This document shows, in pieces, positions 47,614-57,955 of a stretch of DNA of 64,000 nt. The stretch lies in NCBI GenBank assembly GCA_947589245.1, contig CANQBD010000002.1:1-64000 (forward strand), in the 5' to 3' direction. The stretch's first letter is position 1, and each line of letters opens with the position of its first letter. A program made the position numbers and the translations under genes. The notes below the pieces were generated by a model that saw nothing but the letters and a program-made list of their open reading frames with translations, was not told where the DNA came from and ran no database searches. Source of the DNA: an uncultured Anaeroplasmataceae bacterium. GTDB taxonomy: Bacteria; Bacillota_I; Bacilli_A; Acholeplasmatales; Anaeroplasmataceae.

Positions 47614-49091
47614 AATAACCCCACCCTATATAAATCTGGTAAATCATTTTCTATTAAAAGCGAGCTTTCATTCGCCCTTTTTACAAGCAACCAAAACAAA
47701 GCATAACCCTCCATAAAATTTCTAACTAAATAAACCTCTTTATTATACTCTTTTAAAAGATTGTATAAATATTTAGTTTGATAATACCCAATCAAAATAA
47801 TGACATCAGCACAAACCACAATATGTTCTATTAAATTATTTAATAGCTCCTTTTTATATTTACCTAGCTCAACCATGCCAGGAGTCAGTAAAACACGATT
47901 GCCAGCTAAATTTTTCAAAGTAAATAAAGCCTCAACAAAGCCTTGATAATTACTATTAAATGAATCATCTAAAATAGTTATATTATTAATTTTCTTAAGC
48001 TCTAAACGATTCTTCTCGGTATGAAAGGAACATATTCCTCTTCTTAATATTTCAAGGTCAACGCCAAGCTCAGTCAGATAAGCTAATACTCCCGTTAAAT
48101 TAAGAATTTGATGCTTCCCTACTAAAGATGTTTTAAAGGACATAATAAATTTGTCTTTATAATAAAAATCAAAACTATTCTTTTCGATATTTAAAGCTCG
48201 ATAGTCTCCATATTCTAAGCCATAGCTAATAATCGTTATCTTGTCTTTAATCTCATAGTTACGAATAAATTGACAATCATAATTTAAAATCGCGATCTTG
48301 GCACCCTTTAAAATGCTCATTTTTTCGGCAACAATTGTTTCAATATTTTTAAAGGTATCCACATGCATATAACCAATACCTGTAACAAAAACCGTTTGTG
48401 GTACAGCAATTCTTTTTAAGTCTGCTATATCATTTTTATGGCTCGCACCAAATTCTAATATTAAATAATCATAAAGATTGATATTAGTATCATTAATAAA
48501 TCGCGAAATACCGAGTGGTGTATTATAGCTCTTCTTTGTACAATTCGATTTATAAAATAAATTTAGAGCTTGATTCAAAAGCTGTTTAGTTGAGGTTTTA
48601 CCAAAAGAACCTGTTATACCTATAATTTCTCCTTCATAATCTGCTAATTTCTTTTTGGCCTTAAAGATATAAGGCATATTCAATAATTTAGAAAGTATTT
48701 GCTCAAAGACCAAAACCGGAATAATTGTAAATTCCAATAATAGTAATATATACACATTAGCCTGTGGAATAAAATAAATTGCTCCAAAATACATAAAGCT
48801 AAAGATTATTAAACGGATGATACGCTTAGTAAAAACTAGCTTTACTCTTGCAAGTAAGTAAAAAATACTAAACAAAAATAAATATATCGAACAAATCCAA
48901 GTTGTTATTTCATTTTGAATAGTTAAGCTTATTATTAAAACAATTAGCGGAAATGTATCATAAAATAAAAAGTTCAAAAGGAAATGTTTAAAATAAAAAT
49001 GAAATTGATAATGTGATTGTTGATAAATGTTTAATATTAAATATAACTTTATAATAGCATAAACTAAAACACTATAAATCATTACTATCAC
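47610..49091 (-). CDS. murF: MurF-like Mur ligase with N-terminal membrane domain
   Basis: About 140 hydrophobic aa, then GITGSFGKTSTKQLL, ILEFGASHKNDI, ILDDSFNSNYQGF, LLTPGMVELG. Confidence 0.88.
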   Translation of the reverse strand: MIVMIYSVLVYAIIKLYLILNIYQQSHYQFHFYFKHFLLNFLFYDTFPLIVLIISLTIQNEITTWICSIYLFLFSIFYLLARVKLVFTKRIIRLIIFSFMYFGAIYFIPQANVYILLLLEFTIIPVLVFEQILSKLLNMPYIFKAKKKLADYEGEIIGITGSFGKTSTKQLLNQALNLFYKSNCTKKSYNTPLGISRFINDTNINLYDYLILEFGASHKNDIADLKRIAVPQTVFVTGIGYMHVDTFKNIETIVAEKMSILKGAKIAILNYDCQFIRNYEIKDKITIISYGLEYGDYRALNIEKNSFDFYYKDKFIMSFKTSLVGKHQILNLTGVLAYLTELGVDLEILRRGICSFHTEKNRLELKKINNITILDDSFNSNYQGFVEALFTLKNLAGNRVLLTPGMVELGKYKKELLNNLIEHIVVCADVIILIGYYQTKYLYNLLKEYNKEVYLVRNFMEGYALFWLLVKRANESSLLIENDLPDLYRVGLL

Positions 49092-49797
49092 CTAATAAAA
49101 AGCTCATCAAGATAATTGAAAAATAACTAGCTCTTTCTAAATAAGGAAAATGACCACACTCTTCAATCTTAATTAACACTGAATTCTTAATTTTAGACTT
49201 AATCTGCTCAGCCAGCTTTAAAGGTGTAACATCATCACAAACTCCATATATTAGTAAGGTGGGACTTTTAATCTTCACCATAAATTCAGAAAGATCTTGA
49301 TTTACAGCTTTAACTAACATAATTCTTTTAACATTATCAGCATTTTGATAATCAGTTGACCCCATCTTGATAGGTAAATGACATTTTTTTAGCATTTTAT
49401 AAATTTTTATTTTAAGCTTTTTAGAAAATCTTAATTTTTGTCTTATTCCAGCCGCTGAAACTAAAACCAATTTTTTCACTTGATACTTAGCAGCATAGAC
49501 AATAGCTACTCTTCCTCCATAAGAATGCCCTAAAAGAATTGGGTTAGAAATAGCCATTTCTAAAGTAAAACTATAAATTAAGTCTGCTACTTCTTCAACA
49601 GAAAATGGTACCCCTACTTCACTTTGACCAAAGCCTGGTAAGTCAATCGCGTAAACCTTGTAATTGTTACTTAAGACATCAATCAACTTATTAAAAGTTA
49701 AAAGTGAGGCTCCCCACCCATGCAATAAAATAATTTCTTGACCAGTTCCTTTAGTTTCATAATTAATATTTAAGCCATTAATATTTATAAAAATAAT
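49072..49797 (-). CDS. Alpha/beta-hydrolase; reading frame extended upstream of the TTG at 49725 to likely non-AUG start (ATT near 49794)
   Basis: LLHGWGAS, LLGHSYGGRVA; in-frame upstream codons encode INGLNINYETKGTGQEII. Confidence 0.75.
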   Translation of the reverse strand: MIFININGLNINYETKGTGQEIILLHGWGASLLTFNKLIDVLSNNYKVYAIDLPGFGQSEVGVPFSVEEVADLIYSFTLEMAISNPILLGHSYGGRVAIVYAAKYQVKKLVLVSAAGIRQKLRFSKKLKIKIYKMLKKCHLPIKMGSTDYQNADNVKRIMLVKAVNQDLSEFMVKIKSPTLLIYGVCDDVTPLKLAEQIKSKIKNSVLIKIEECGHFPYLERASYFSIILMSFLLGDSNDL

Positions 49798-49875
49798 ATC
49801 ACCAACCTACATAAATATATGATTCTTGTAATTTAAAAATAACTTGACCCAAATAAAAACTATAATTGACAATAT

Positions 49876-49907
49876 AAAATAAAAAACTCTATGTTTTTCA
49901 CATAGAG
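49876..49907 (-). terminator. Intrinsic terminator after XRE-family regulator
   Basis: Minus strand CTCTATG-TGAAAAA-CATAGAGTTTTTTATTTT. Confidence 0.85.
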
Positions 49908-49921
49908 ATAATTTATCAAAT

Positions 49922-50182
49922 TTATTTACCTTGAAGTTCATCAAACATTTCAGCTAAAGAAATATTAAAGGCCTTACTAATAGCATATAATGTCGTCAAA
50001 TGACAATCAACTTTACCATTTTCAATATCACTTAAATTACGAGCAGAAATATCAGCAAGCTCAGCAAGTTCATCTTGAGTCATTCTTCTTTTGATTCTTA
50101 AATTTCTAATTCTTTCACCCACGCAATCTAATACTTTTACTTCTTCATTTAAAGTAAATTTAACTTTTTCCATTACCATCAC
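49922..50182 (-). CDS. XRE-family HTH transcriptional regulator
   Basis: RIRNLRIKRRMTQDELAELADISARNLSDIENGKVDCHLTTLYAISKAF. Confidence 0.93.
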   Translation of the reverse strand: MMVMEKVKFTLNEEVKVLDCVGERIRNLRIKRRMTQDELAELADISARNLSDIENGKVDCHLTTLYAISKAFNISLAEMFDELQGK

Positions 50183-50201
50183 CTATATTAATTATCTATC
50201 G

Positions 50202-50236
50202 ATATGAACCACTATTCCACGAACCATAGTTCATAT
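50202..50236. repeat. Inverted repeat ATATGAAC...GTTCATAT upstream of the XRE gene; candidate operator
   Basis: Direct read. Confidence 0.45.
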
Positions 50237-50379
50237 TTTTATAGATTTAAGCTATTAATACAGGTAAATAATAATTATTATAATATTAGCATGGTTAAAT
50301 AGTCTATTAGTATAATTTAGTTCATAATAATAGAAATATTAAACCCAACATAAAGCCTAAACAAAATATCTAACTTCAA

Positions 50380-51726
50380 TTAATCCTTATAGACTTTTTT
50401 AATCTTAATATCAAATCTATCTAGCTTTTGAGTTATTGCATCTAAATAGTTCTTTTTAATTTTTTCACATAACTCTTCAATAGTTTTAGAGGCACTAGTG
50501 ATTTTGGCATTTTGCGAACAAATATCGTTAATATTCTTTTCAAGATTTTCTAGTGGTTTATCAAGATAGGTTTTCTTTAGTTCTTCAAACTGTTTACTAA
50601 GTTCTAATTTACTTTGAATTTCTAAATGCTTTTCTATAGAAGCAGTAATAAGATTTTGGAACCTAACTGTTAAAGATACTAACATATTTAAAAAAGTCAT
50701 CATATAAGCTGGTCTTACCACATACATGTCCGAATACTCATTAACCTTAAAAATTGGTAAATCGTTTGGTCGGTCAAGTTCAAGATTAGAAACTAATAAA
50801 GCATATTTACAATTCTTTTTACGCCGATTATTATCTAATGCCTTATAATAATCACTATTCTTTTTACGATTTTGACTATCAGGATTTTCATCCTTCATAT
50901 CTAAACAAACACTTGCTAATAAAGTAGACTCATTATGATTATTATCAGCATAAATTTTAAAAATATAATCCGCCTTACTACCTTTAGTTTCAACCTCTTC
51001 TCTAATAACTTGATTGTCTTTAAACCAAACACAATTACTTAAACCATTTTGCATATAAGATTTTACTTCATTATCACACCAAGCTTCCAAATCTTCTCCA
51101 GTTTGTTTAACATTCAAGGAGGCCTTTTGCCGCTGTAAAGTATTGTAATCTTCTTCTTTTTTTCTTAATTCAGCTTGGACCCTAGCAAGTTTTTCATTAA
51201 ACTCATTTTCTTGAGCTAATAAATTTTTTTCTTGGGTAGATTTTAAAGTTTGAAGCTCAAGCTCTTTTTTACTTAAAAGATCCTTATATTCATTTTCAAC
51301 CTTTAAACGTTCAGTTTCTTGCAAATTTTTTATTTGTTCATTTAAAATAGCCATTTTACTTTCATAGCTGTTTTTTAATTCCCCTAATTCTTTTTCTTTA
51401 GTAAGCCGACTTTCTAATTCTAATTGAGTAATTTTAGTTTTAAATTCAGATTCACTTTTTTCTTTAAGAATATTTAAATTAGATAATTGTTCTTTATATT
51501 CAGATATTATTTTATTCTTTGTATTTTCAAATTCTAAAGCTAATTTTTTTTCATAAGTAGTTAATTTAGTTTTATAAACCTCATCTTTACCAGCATTAAT
51601 AGCTTCTTCTATTTGTTTAGAATCAATAGAAGTCAAACTGGTTAAATCAATATAATCTCCTTTAGATGCATCTTCATTTAAGACTAAAGTATTACGATCC
51701 TTAACAATAACCTCAATTTTCTTCAT
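50380..51726 (-). CDS. DUF2130 family coiled-coil protein
   Basis: Long coiled coil, then ADYIFKIY...SVCLDMKDENPDSQNRKKNSDYYKALDNNRRKKNCKYALLVSNLE. Confidence 0.88.
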   Translation of the reverse strand: MKKIEVIVKDRNTLVLNEDASKGDYIDLTSLTSIDSKQIEEAINAGKDEVYKTKLTTYEKKLALEFENTKNKIISEYKEQLSNLNILKEKSESEFKTKITQLELESRLTKEKELGELKNSYESKMAILNEQIKNLQETERLKVENEYKDLLSKKELELQTLKSTQEKNLLAQENEFNEKLARVQAELRKKEEDYNTLQRQKASLNVKQTGEDLEAWCDNEVKSYMQNGLSNCVWFKDNQVIREEVETKGSKADYIFKIYADNNHNESTLLASVCLDMKDENPDSQNRKKNSDYYKALDNNRRKKNCKYALLVSNLELDRPNDLPIFKVNEYSDMYVVRPAYMMTFLNMLVSLTVRFQNLITASIEKHLEIQSKLELSKQFEELKKTYLDKPLENLEKNINDICSQNAKITSASKTIEELCEKIKKNYLDAITQKLDRFDIKIKKVYKD

Positions 51727-51764
51727 CTTAACTCACCTCACCTATATATCTCATTTTATCACAA

Positions 51765-51798
51765 ATAAATAAAAAATTCGACTAAATTCAGTCGAATT
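51765..51798 (-). terminator. Intrinsic terminator of the suf operon
   Basis: Minus strand AATTCGACT-GAATTT-AGTCGAATTTTTTATTT. Confidence 0.85.
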
Positions 51799-51811
51799 TT
51801 ATAAAACATAA

Positions 51812-53215
51812 TTAACCTATAGAATCCGTCATTTCCAACTTAATTAAACGATTTAATTCAACTGCATATTCCATAGGTAGTTCTTTAGAAAATGGCTCAA
51901 TAAAGCCCATAACAATCATTTCTGTTGCTTGAGCCTCAGTTAAACCTCTACTCATCAAATAAAACAATTGCTCTTCATTAACCTTAGAAACAGTTGCTTC
52001 ATGTTCAATAAACATATCACTATTGCACCCTGTGTTAGTAGGAATTGTATCAGAAGTTGAAATATCATCTAAAATTAAAGTATCACATTCAACATGGCTA
52101 CGAGCACCTAACGCCTTTGAACCACAAGAAACTAAGCCACGATAATTAACCTTTCCCCCACCTCGACAAATTGATTTTGAAATAATGGTTGAAGAAGAAT
52201 TTTCTCCTATATGAATCATCTTAGCACCAGTATCTTGAAGTTGATTTTCAGCTGCAAAGGCAATAGATACAGTTGTACCCTTACTATACTTGCCCTTTAA
52301 AACACAAGCTGGATATTTCATATTTAGCCCAGAGCCAACGTTACCATCAATCCATTCCATATGACCATTATCATCAACAATAGCTCTTTTAGTAACAAGA
52401 TTAACAATGTTATTAGACCAATTTTGAACTGTTGAATAACGACAATGGGAATTTTTACCAACATAAATTTCCACTACTGCCGCATGTAGTGAATCCTTAG
52501 AATATTGAGGAGCAGTACACCCTTCAACATAATGAATATCAGCATCATCATCAACAATAATTAGAGTTCTTTCAAATTGCCCCATCCTCTCACTGTTGAT
52601 TCGAAAATATGATTGAACAGGTTTTTTTAATTTAACGCCCTTAGGAACATAAATAAATGAGCCCCCACTCCAAACTGCCGAATTTAAAGCGGCATATTTG
52701 TTATCAGTAAACGGAATTAACTTACCAAAATATTTTCGCATTAAATCAGAATGTTCTCTTAAAGCTGTATCCGTATCACAGAAAATAACACCCAATTCAT
52801 CTAATTCTTTTAAATTATTGTGGTAAACAACCTCTGATTCAAATTGAGTTGATGATCCTGCTAAGTATTTAGCCTCAGCTTCAGGAATACCAAGCTTATC
52901 AAAGGTTTCTTTAATTTCTGTTGGTATTTCTTCCCAATTATTTTTGGTTCCATCAGTAGTCTTGATATAATAAGTGTATTCATCAAAATCAATACCTGAT
53001 AAATCTGGACCCCAAGTGGGATTTTTTTGATTTAAAAATGATTCATAAGCCTTTAAACGAAATTCCTGCATCCAAGCAGGTTCATTTTTAGCACGAGAAA
53101 TAAATTCGACAACTTCCTTTGATAGACCTTTGCCAGATGATAAAATAGTTTTTGCATCTGTTTTAAAGCCATATTTGTAATCACCAACAATTTCATCAAT
53201 AGCTTTATTACTCAT
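51812..53215 (-). CDS. sufB: Fe-S cluster assembly protein SufB
   Basis: [45 protein letters not shown]. Confidence 0.97.
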   Translation of the reverse strand: MSNKAIDEIVGDYKYGFKTDAKTILSSGKGLSKEVVEFISRAKNEPAWMQEFRLKAYESFLNQKNPTWGPDLSGIDFDEYTYYIKTTDGTKNNWEEIPTEIKETFDKLGIPEAEAKYLAGSSTQFESEVVYHNNLKELDELGVIFCDTDTALREHSDLMRKYFGKLIPFTDNKYAALNSAVWSGGSFIYVPKGVKLKKPVQSYFRINSERMGQFERTLIIVDDDADIHYVEGCTAPQYSKDSLHAAVVEIYVGKNSHCRYSTVQNWSNNIVNLVTKRAIVDDNGHMEWIDGNVGSGLNMKYPACVLKGKYSKGTTVSIAFAAENQLQDTGAKMIHIGENSSSTIISKSICRGGGKVNYRGLVSCGSKALGARSHVECDTLILDDISTSDTIPTNTGCNSDMFIEHEATVSKVNEEQLFYLMSRGLTEAQATEMIVMGFIEPFSKELPMEYAVELNRLIKLEMTDSIG

Positions 53216-53645
53216 TGCTCTTTACCTCATCAATTGCTCTTTCAACACATTTCCAAGCTAAAGTAGCACATTTGATTCTAGCTGGAAAATCTCTAACACC
53301 TTTATAAGCAACAGCCTCACCAAGCTTGTCCTCATCTAAAACCTCTTCACCCTTAACCATTGTATAAAAGCTTTCTATTAACTCTTTTGCTTCAGCTACA
53401 CTTTTGCCAATTAATAAATCACTCATAACAGAGGCTGATGACAAACAAATTGAACAACCATGACCATCTTGACGAACATCAACAACTTTGTCGTTTTCAA
53501 CTAAAATTTCAACACGCATGTCATCACCACAGCTAGGGTTAGTAAGGTGAACTAAATGATAAGGTGATGCATTTTTTAATCCTTTATTTTTAGGATTTTT
53601 ATAATTATCCATTATGACTTCGCGATATAAATTGTTTAAATTCAT
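53208..53645 (-). CDS. sufU: Fe-S assembly scaffold/sulfurtransferase SufU
   Basis: [41 protein letters not shown]. Confidence 0.96.
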   Translation of the reverse strand: MNLNNLYREVIMDNYKNPKNKGLKNASPYHLVHLTNPSCGDDMRVEILVENDKVVDVRQDGHGCSICLSSASVMSDLLIGKSVAEAKELIESFYTMVKGEEVLDEDKLGEAVAYKGVRDFPARIKCATLAWKCVERAIDEVKSNE

Positions 53646-53654
53646 ATTGTCCTC

Positions 53655-54863
53655 CTAAAGAGATGAAAAAAATTCTTGAGCCTCTTTTACACTTTTAACA
53701 AATTTCTCAACATCTTCTACTGTATTATAAAAATAGAAAGATGCTCTAACTGTGCCAACCGTTTTTAACCATTTAATAATTAATTGTGCACAATGATGGC
53801 CAGCTCTTAAACAAACATCATTATTATCAAAAACACTAGCTGCATCATGAGGATGAACATTCTTAATATTAAAAGTGATAATCCCTGTTTCAGCTGTCGC
53901 ATTATAAATAACTACATTAGGAATCTTCTTAAGCTCAGCAAGGGCTTTTTCTTTTAAGAAATATTCATATTTAGCAATTTCATCAAGCCCAATAGCCTCG
54001 ACATATTCTATGGCCTTAGCTAAACCAATCGCTCCAGCAATAATTGGTGTCCCTGTTTCAAAACGATATGGTGCATCCTTAAAAGTCATTTCATGAAGGT
54101 TCACATCATCAGCCATATCACCACCAAATTCAATAGGTGGCATATCAGCTAATAATTTAGCTTTGCCATATAAAACACCAATCCCTGTAGGACCACAAAT
54201 TTTATGCCCTGAAAAAGCCAAAAAGTCACAATCAAGCTTCTTTACATCAACTTTCATATGTGGCACCGCTTGAGCAGCATCAACACTTACTACTGCCCCA
54301 ACAGAATGAGCTAATTTGATAATTTCTTCAATAGGCGTAATATAACCCATAACATTAGAAACATAGGTAATGGCTACCAGTTTTGTATTTTTAGTCAAAA
54401 CTGACTTAAAATTTTCAATTGTGATTCTACCTTCCTCATTGAGAGGAACATAAATTAACTTGGCTTTAGTTTTGGCACAAACATTAATCCAAGGCATACA
54501 TGAAGAGTGATGTTCAAGTTCTGTAGTGATTACTTCATCACCCTCTTTTAAATTAGTCAAACCATAACTTAAAGCTACTAAATTTAAAGAAGCTGAAGCC
54601 CCTCTTGTAAAAACAATTTCATCAAAATCAGCATTAATAAAATTAGCAATTTTATTTCTTGCTTCTTCATATGCATCAGTTGCTAAATAGGATAGTTTAT
54701 AAACACCTCGATGAACATTAACCCCAAGCTTAGCATAATAGTCATTAACAGCCTCTATTACACAATTAGGCTTTAAAGCTGAGGCAGCACTATCTAAATA
54801 GGAAAGCTGAGGGTTATCTTTTAAAACCGGAAAATCGCCTCTTAGCTTTTCAACATTCAGCAT
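53655..54863 (-). CDS. sufS: Cysteine desulfurase SufS
   Basis: YLDSAASALKP, TELEHHSSCMPW, FSGHKICGPTGIGVLYGK, RAGHHCAQ. Confidence 0.97.
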   Translation of the reverse strand: MLNVEKLRGDFPVLKDNPQLSYLDSAASALKPNCVIEAVNDYYAKLGVNVHRGVYKLSYLATDAYEEARNKIANFINADFDEIVFTRGASASLNLVALSYGLTNLKEGDEVITTELEHHSSCMPWINVCAKTKAKLIYVPLNEEGRITIENFKSVLTKNTKLVAITYVSNVMGYITPIEEIIKLAHSVGAVVSVDAAQAVPHMKVDVKKLDCDFLAFSGHKICGPTGIGVLYGKAKLLADMPPIEFGGDMADDVNLHEMTFKDAPYRFETGTPIIAGAIGLAKAIEYVEAIGLDEIAKYEYFLKEKALAELKKIPNVVIYNATAETGIITFNIKNVHPHDAASVFDNNDVCLRAGHHCAQLIIKWLKTVGTVRASFYFYNTVEDVEKFVKSVKEAQEFFSSL

Positions 54864-54868
54864 TAAAA

Positions 54869-55666
54869 TCACCTCTTAATAAAACTTTTAAGCTTAAAAT
54901 CTATCTCTTCTTGATATTCCTTAACTGCAATCTTAGCAATAAAAGGACTAATTATTCCTTCTAAAATTAATAAAAAGGCCTCAGTACGAGATAAACCTCT
55001 ACTCATCAAATAAAATAGACTATCATCAGACATCTTCCCAATAGATGCCCCATGATTAGCAATAACATCATATTCATCAATTAACAAAATAGGCCTAGAA
55101 GTAACTAAAGAATCATCATCCATTATAATTCCTTTAGAAAGCTGCTTACAAACAGACTTAGCCATTCCCTTAAATATTTTTCCTGTAGTGTCAAATAAAA
55201 TATTAGAGCCATTTAACGCCACACCAAAATTGGAAATATTGGAATTAGTACTTTTAGCTTGATGATTTATTTGTTGATAAAAACTTTGATTATATTTATT
55301 TCCTACAGCAAGCAATTCTACATTCGTATTAGAATTTGGATTTAAAACATCAATATCTAAATGTTCTAAAGATGAACCTAAAGAAATTTCGGTTATTTCT
55401 AAATTGCCATAATTTTTAAAAGCTCTATCCGTATTACTAGAATTTAAAATCTGATATTTCACATTTGAACCTTCACCAATTCTAACATTAATCTTTTTAG
55501 AATTAGTTAAATCAAATAAAATAACATCAACATTTTTATCAATAATTATTTCTAAACTATCTTCAATTAGAATAACATCCGCAATTGTTTGTTTAATTTC
55601 TAAAACTGATTTCTGAAGTGAAAGACCTAAAACTCCAGAACCACTTAATTTTCTTAAATTAATCAT
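54869..55666 (-). CDS. sufD: Fe-S cluster assembly protein SufD
   Basis: [48 protein letters not shown]. Confidence 0.93.
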   Translation of the reverse strand: MINLRKLSGSGVLGLSLQKSVLEIKQTIADVILIEDSLEIIIDKNVDVILFDLTNSKKINVRIGEGSNVKYQILNSSNTDRAFKNYGNLEITEISLGSSLEHLDIDVLNPNSNTNVELLAVGNKYNQSFYQQINHQAKSTNSNISNFGVALNGSNILFDTTGKIFKGMAKSVCKQLSKGIIMDDDSLVTSRPILLIDEYDVIANHGASIGKMSDDSLFYLMSRGLSRTEAFLLILEGIISPFIAKIAVKEYQEEIDFKLKSFIKR

Positions 55667-56490
55667 TTTTGAGAATTATGAGCACAAGAACCTAATAGAA
55701 CATGGGTCTTTTCATCTTCTTCTTGATCTATTTCAATTCCAAGCTCCTCTTTCACCCAATCATAGCCTAACTGGTCAATCTTAGCAATAAGCTCCTTGCC
55801 ACCTGTTAAAACTATTTTTCCATTTATCATTATATGCACAAAATCTGGCTTGATATAGTCAAGTAGCCTTTCATAGTGCGTAATCAGTAAACAACCAAAA
55901 TTTTCATTGACCATATCACTAACATTCTGGCCAACAATTTTTAACGCATCAACATCAAGACCAGAATCTATTTCATCTAAAATAGCAAATTTAGGCTTAA
56001 GCATTTTAAGCTGTAAAATTTCATTACGCTTCTTTTCACCACCTGAAAAGCCTTCATTCAAATAACGATGAGCTAAATTTTCAGGCATTTTTAATTCACC
56101 ACAAGCTTTTTCATATTCTCTAATAAAAGAAAATAAAGAAACATCCTTACCAGAAGTAGCCTTCATAGCTGTTCTAATAAAATCACTATTAGTAACACCA
56201 CTAACCTCAGCAGGATATTGGTAAGCTAAAAAAATGCCTTTCCGCGCTCTTTCATCAACTTCTAAAGGTAAAATGTTTTCACCATCAAGTAAAATTTCAC
56301 CTTCAGTGACATCATATTTACGTTGGCCCATTATTATGGAAGAAAGAGTAGATTTACCTGTCCCATTAGGACCCATAATAGCATGGACCTCACCAGTTTT
56401 AATGGTTAAATTTACACCTTTTAAAATAACCTTATCACCAATATTTGCATGTAAGTTTTTAATTTCCAAAGTATTACTCACAATAATCAC
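55663..56490 (-). CDS. sufC: Fe-S assembly ATPase SufC
   Basis: GPNGTGKSTLSSIIMGQ, GFSGGEKKRNEILQ, LDEIDSGLDVDALK. Confidence 0.97.
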   Translation of the reverse strand: MIIVSNTLEIKNLHANIGDKVILKGVNLTIKTGEVHAIMGPNGTGKSTLSSIIMGQRKYDVTEGEILLDGENILPLEVDERARKGIFLAYQYPAEVSGVTNSDFIRTAMKATSGKDVSLFSFIREYEKACGELKMPENLAHRYLNEGFSGGEKKRNEILQLKMLKPKFAILDEIDSGLDVDALKIVGQNVSDMVNENFGCLLITHYERLLDYIKPDFVHIMINGKIVLTGGKELIAKIDQLGYDWVKEELGIEIDQEEDEKTHVLLGSCAHNSQK

Positions 56491-56528
56491 TCCACTTCTA
56501 AAGCATTAAGTATTATACCACAAAAGAA

Positions 56529-57947
56529 TTATTTTTTACCATATTTAGCCAAATTCTTATAGTATAAACGATTAACCTCTCTAAATAAAGCATCTGGTGA
56601 TGCTGAATCAAGAACTTTATCACAATAGCTCTGTGATAGTAAAGAATTAGATTTTAAAGTTATGGCAATATCACTATTCTTTAATAAGTGATTAGATAGA
56701 TCAGATGAAGATAATCCTACAATTTTCAAATTGACCTCTTCACAATATTTATGTAAAATAGCCAGCTTCTCGATTTCTTTACTATAAATTTTTAAATATT
56801 GGAAGCCTTCCTTCTCATATTCAAAATCATCATAAATAAAAATAGCTAATTTTGAAGCATATTCACTTCTATTAATGACCTCAACTAAATTATTAATATT
56901 TTCTTTGGTATCAATAATCAAAAAATATAATATTTCCCCTTTTAGACACTCACCAGGAATTAAAGAATTGAATTTCTGATTTTTCTTATCTAAAACATAT
57001 TTGCTAGCAGCTTCATTTAAAGGCCCATTATAAAAGGTAAATAAGACATCATCGACAACTTGATTTACAAACGGATGAACCTTCTCTGCTTTTAATAATT
57101 TTAAGACATTTGAAGCAAGCTTTTCTTCAATATTTTCTAAAGCTAAATATTTAAAATTTACTGTATCATATAAGGCCGCTCCAGACATACAGATAACTGG
57201 ATGACTAATCTTTACATTATTCAAAAGTGGCATAAAGGTTGTTGGAGTTCTAGTTGTAAATAAAGTTACATTAGTCTTAATTCGATTTAAATAATTAAGC
57301 TTATATTGCATAAAACCTTTAAAATTATCTGCATCTTTCATTAGAATACCATCAATACCAACACAGAAAAGTAAATCACGATTATAATGGCGATGAGGTA
57401 ACCTAAACAAATTGACACCCAAAGCTATCAAAACACCAACTATCGTTGATAAAATACGATTCAAGCCAAATTGCCATTGCCACTGCCCAACATTAATATT
57501 AGGATTAATTGTCACAGATAAAAAGGTTAAGATGGCAACAAAGACAGCTGCTGACTGATGAGTAGCTACCCCTATAACAACAACTAAAATACTAAATAAT
57601 GAAATTAAAAGATAAGGAATTACAAAATTCCAAGTCTCTAAATTGACCGAATTTAAATTAGGCCATGTACCTCCACATAATTCATAAAAGGTAATTAGTA
57701 AAATACCTACAACGCCACCTATAACAGAAGCTACACATCTATTTTTAGCCTGAGCTAAAGAAGCGCTCTTACTAGCATGAACAGAATAAGCAGTGGCAAT
57801 TCCAGCAAAAAAAGGATTATACCAAGAAAATGCAAAATTATCATCTACTCCTGGAAGCAGCTCTATGGCCTTTAAGACAATATAAACTGCTAAACAAAGA
57901 AATATTGAAATTGCTGTCTTAATTGTTCTAAGTCCAATCCTTTTCAT
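56529..57947 (-). CDS. FUSC/ArAE-like membrane domain fused to a degenerate HAD (Cof-type) domain
   Basis: N-terminal about 170 aa TM region; C-terminal LLFCVGIDGILMKD...TLFTTRTPT...EKLAILHKYC...VGLSSSDLSNHLLKNSDIAITL. Confidence 0.8.
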   Translation of the reverse strand: MKRIGLRTIKTAISIFLCLAVYIVLKAIELLPGVDDNFAFSWYNPFFAGIATAYSVHASKSASLAQAKNRCVASVIGGVVGILLITFYELCGGTWPNLNSVNLETWNFVIPYLLISLFSILVVVIGVATHQSAAVFVAILTFLSVTINPNINVGQWQWQFGLNRILSTIVGVLIALGVNLFRLPHRHYNRDLLFCVGIDGILMKDADNFKGFMQYKLNYLNRIKTNVTLFTTRTPTTFMPLLNNVKISHPVICMSGAALYDTVNFKYLALENIEEKLASNVLKLLKAEKVHPFVNQVVDDVLFTFYNGPLNEAASKYVLDKKNQKFNSLIPGECLKGEILYFLIIDTKENINNLVEVINRSEYASKLAIFIYDDFEYEKEGFQYLKIYSKEIEKLAILHKYCEEVNLKIVGLSSSDLSNHLLKNSDIAITLKSNSLLSQSYCDKVLDSASPDALFREVNRLYYKNLAKYGKK

Positions 57948-57955
57948 AAAATCAC

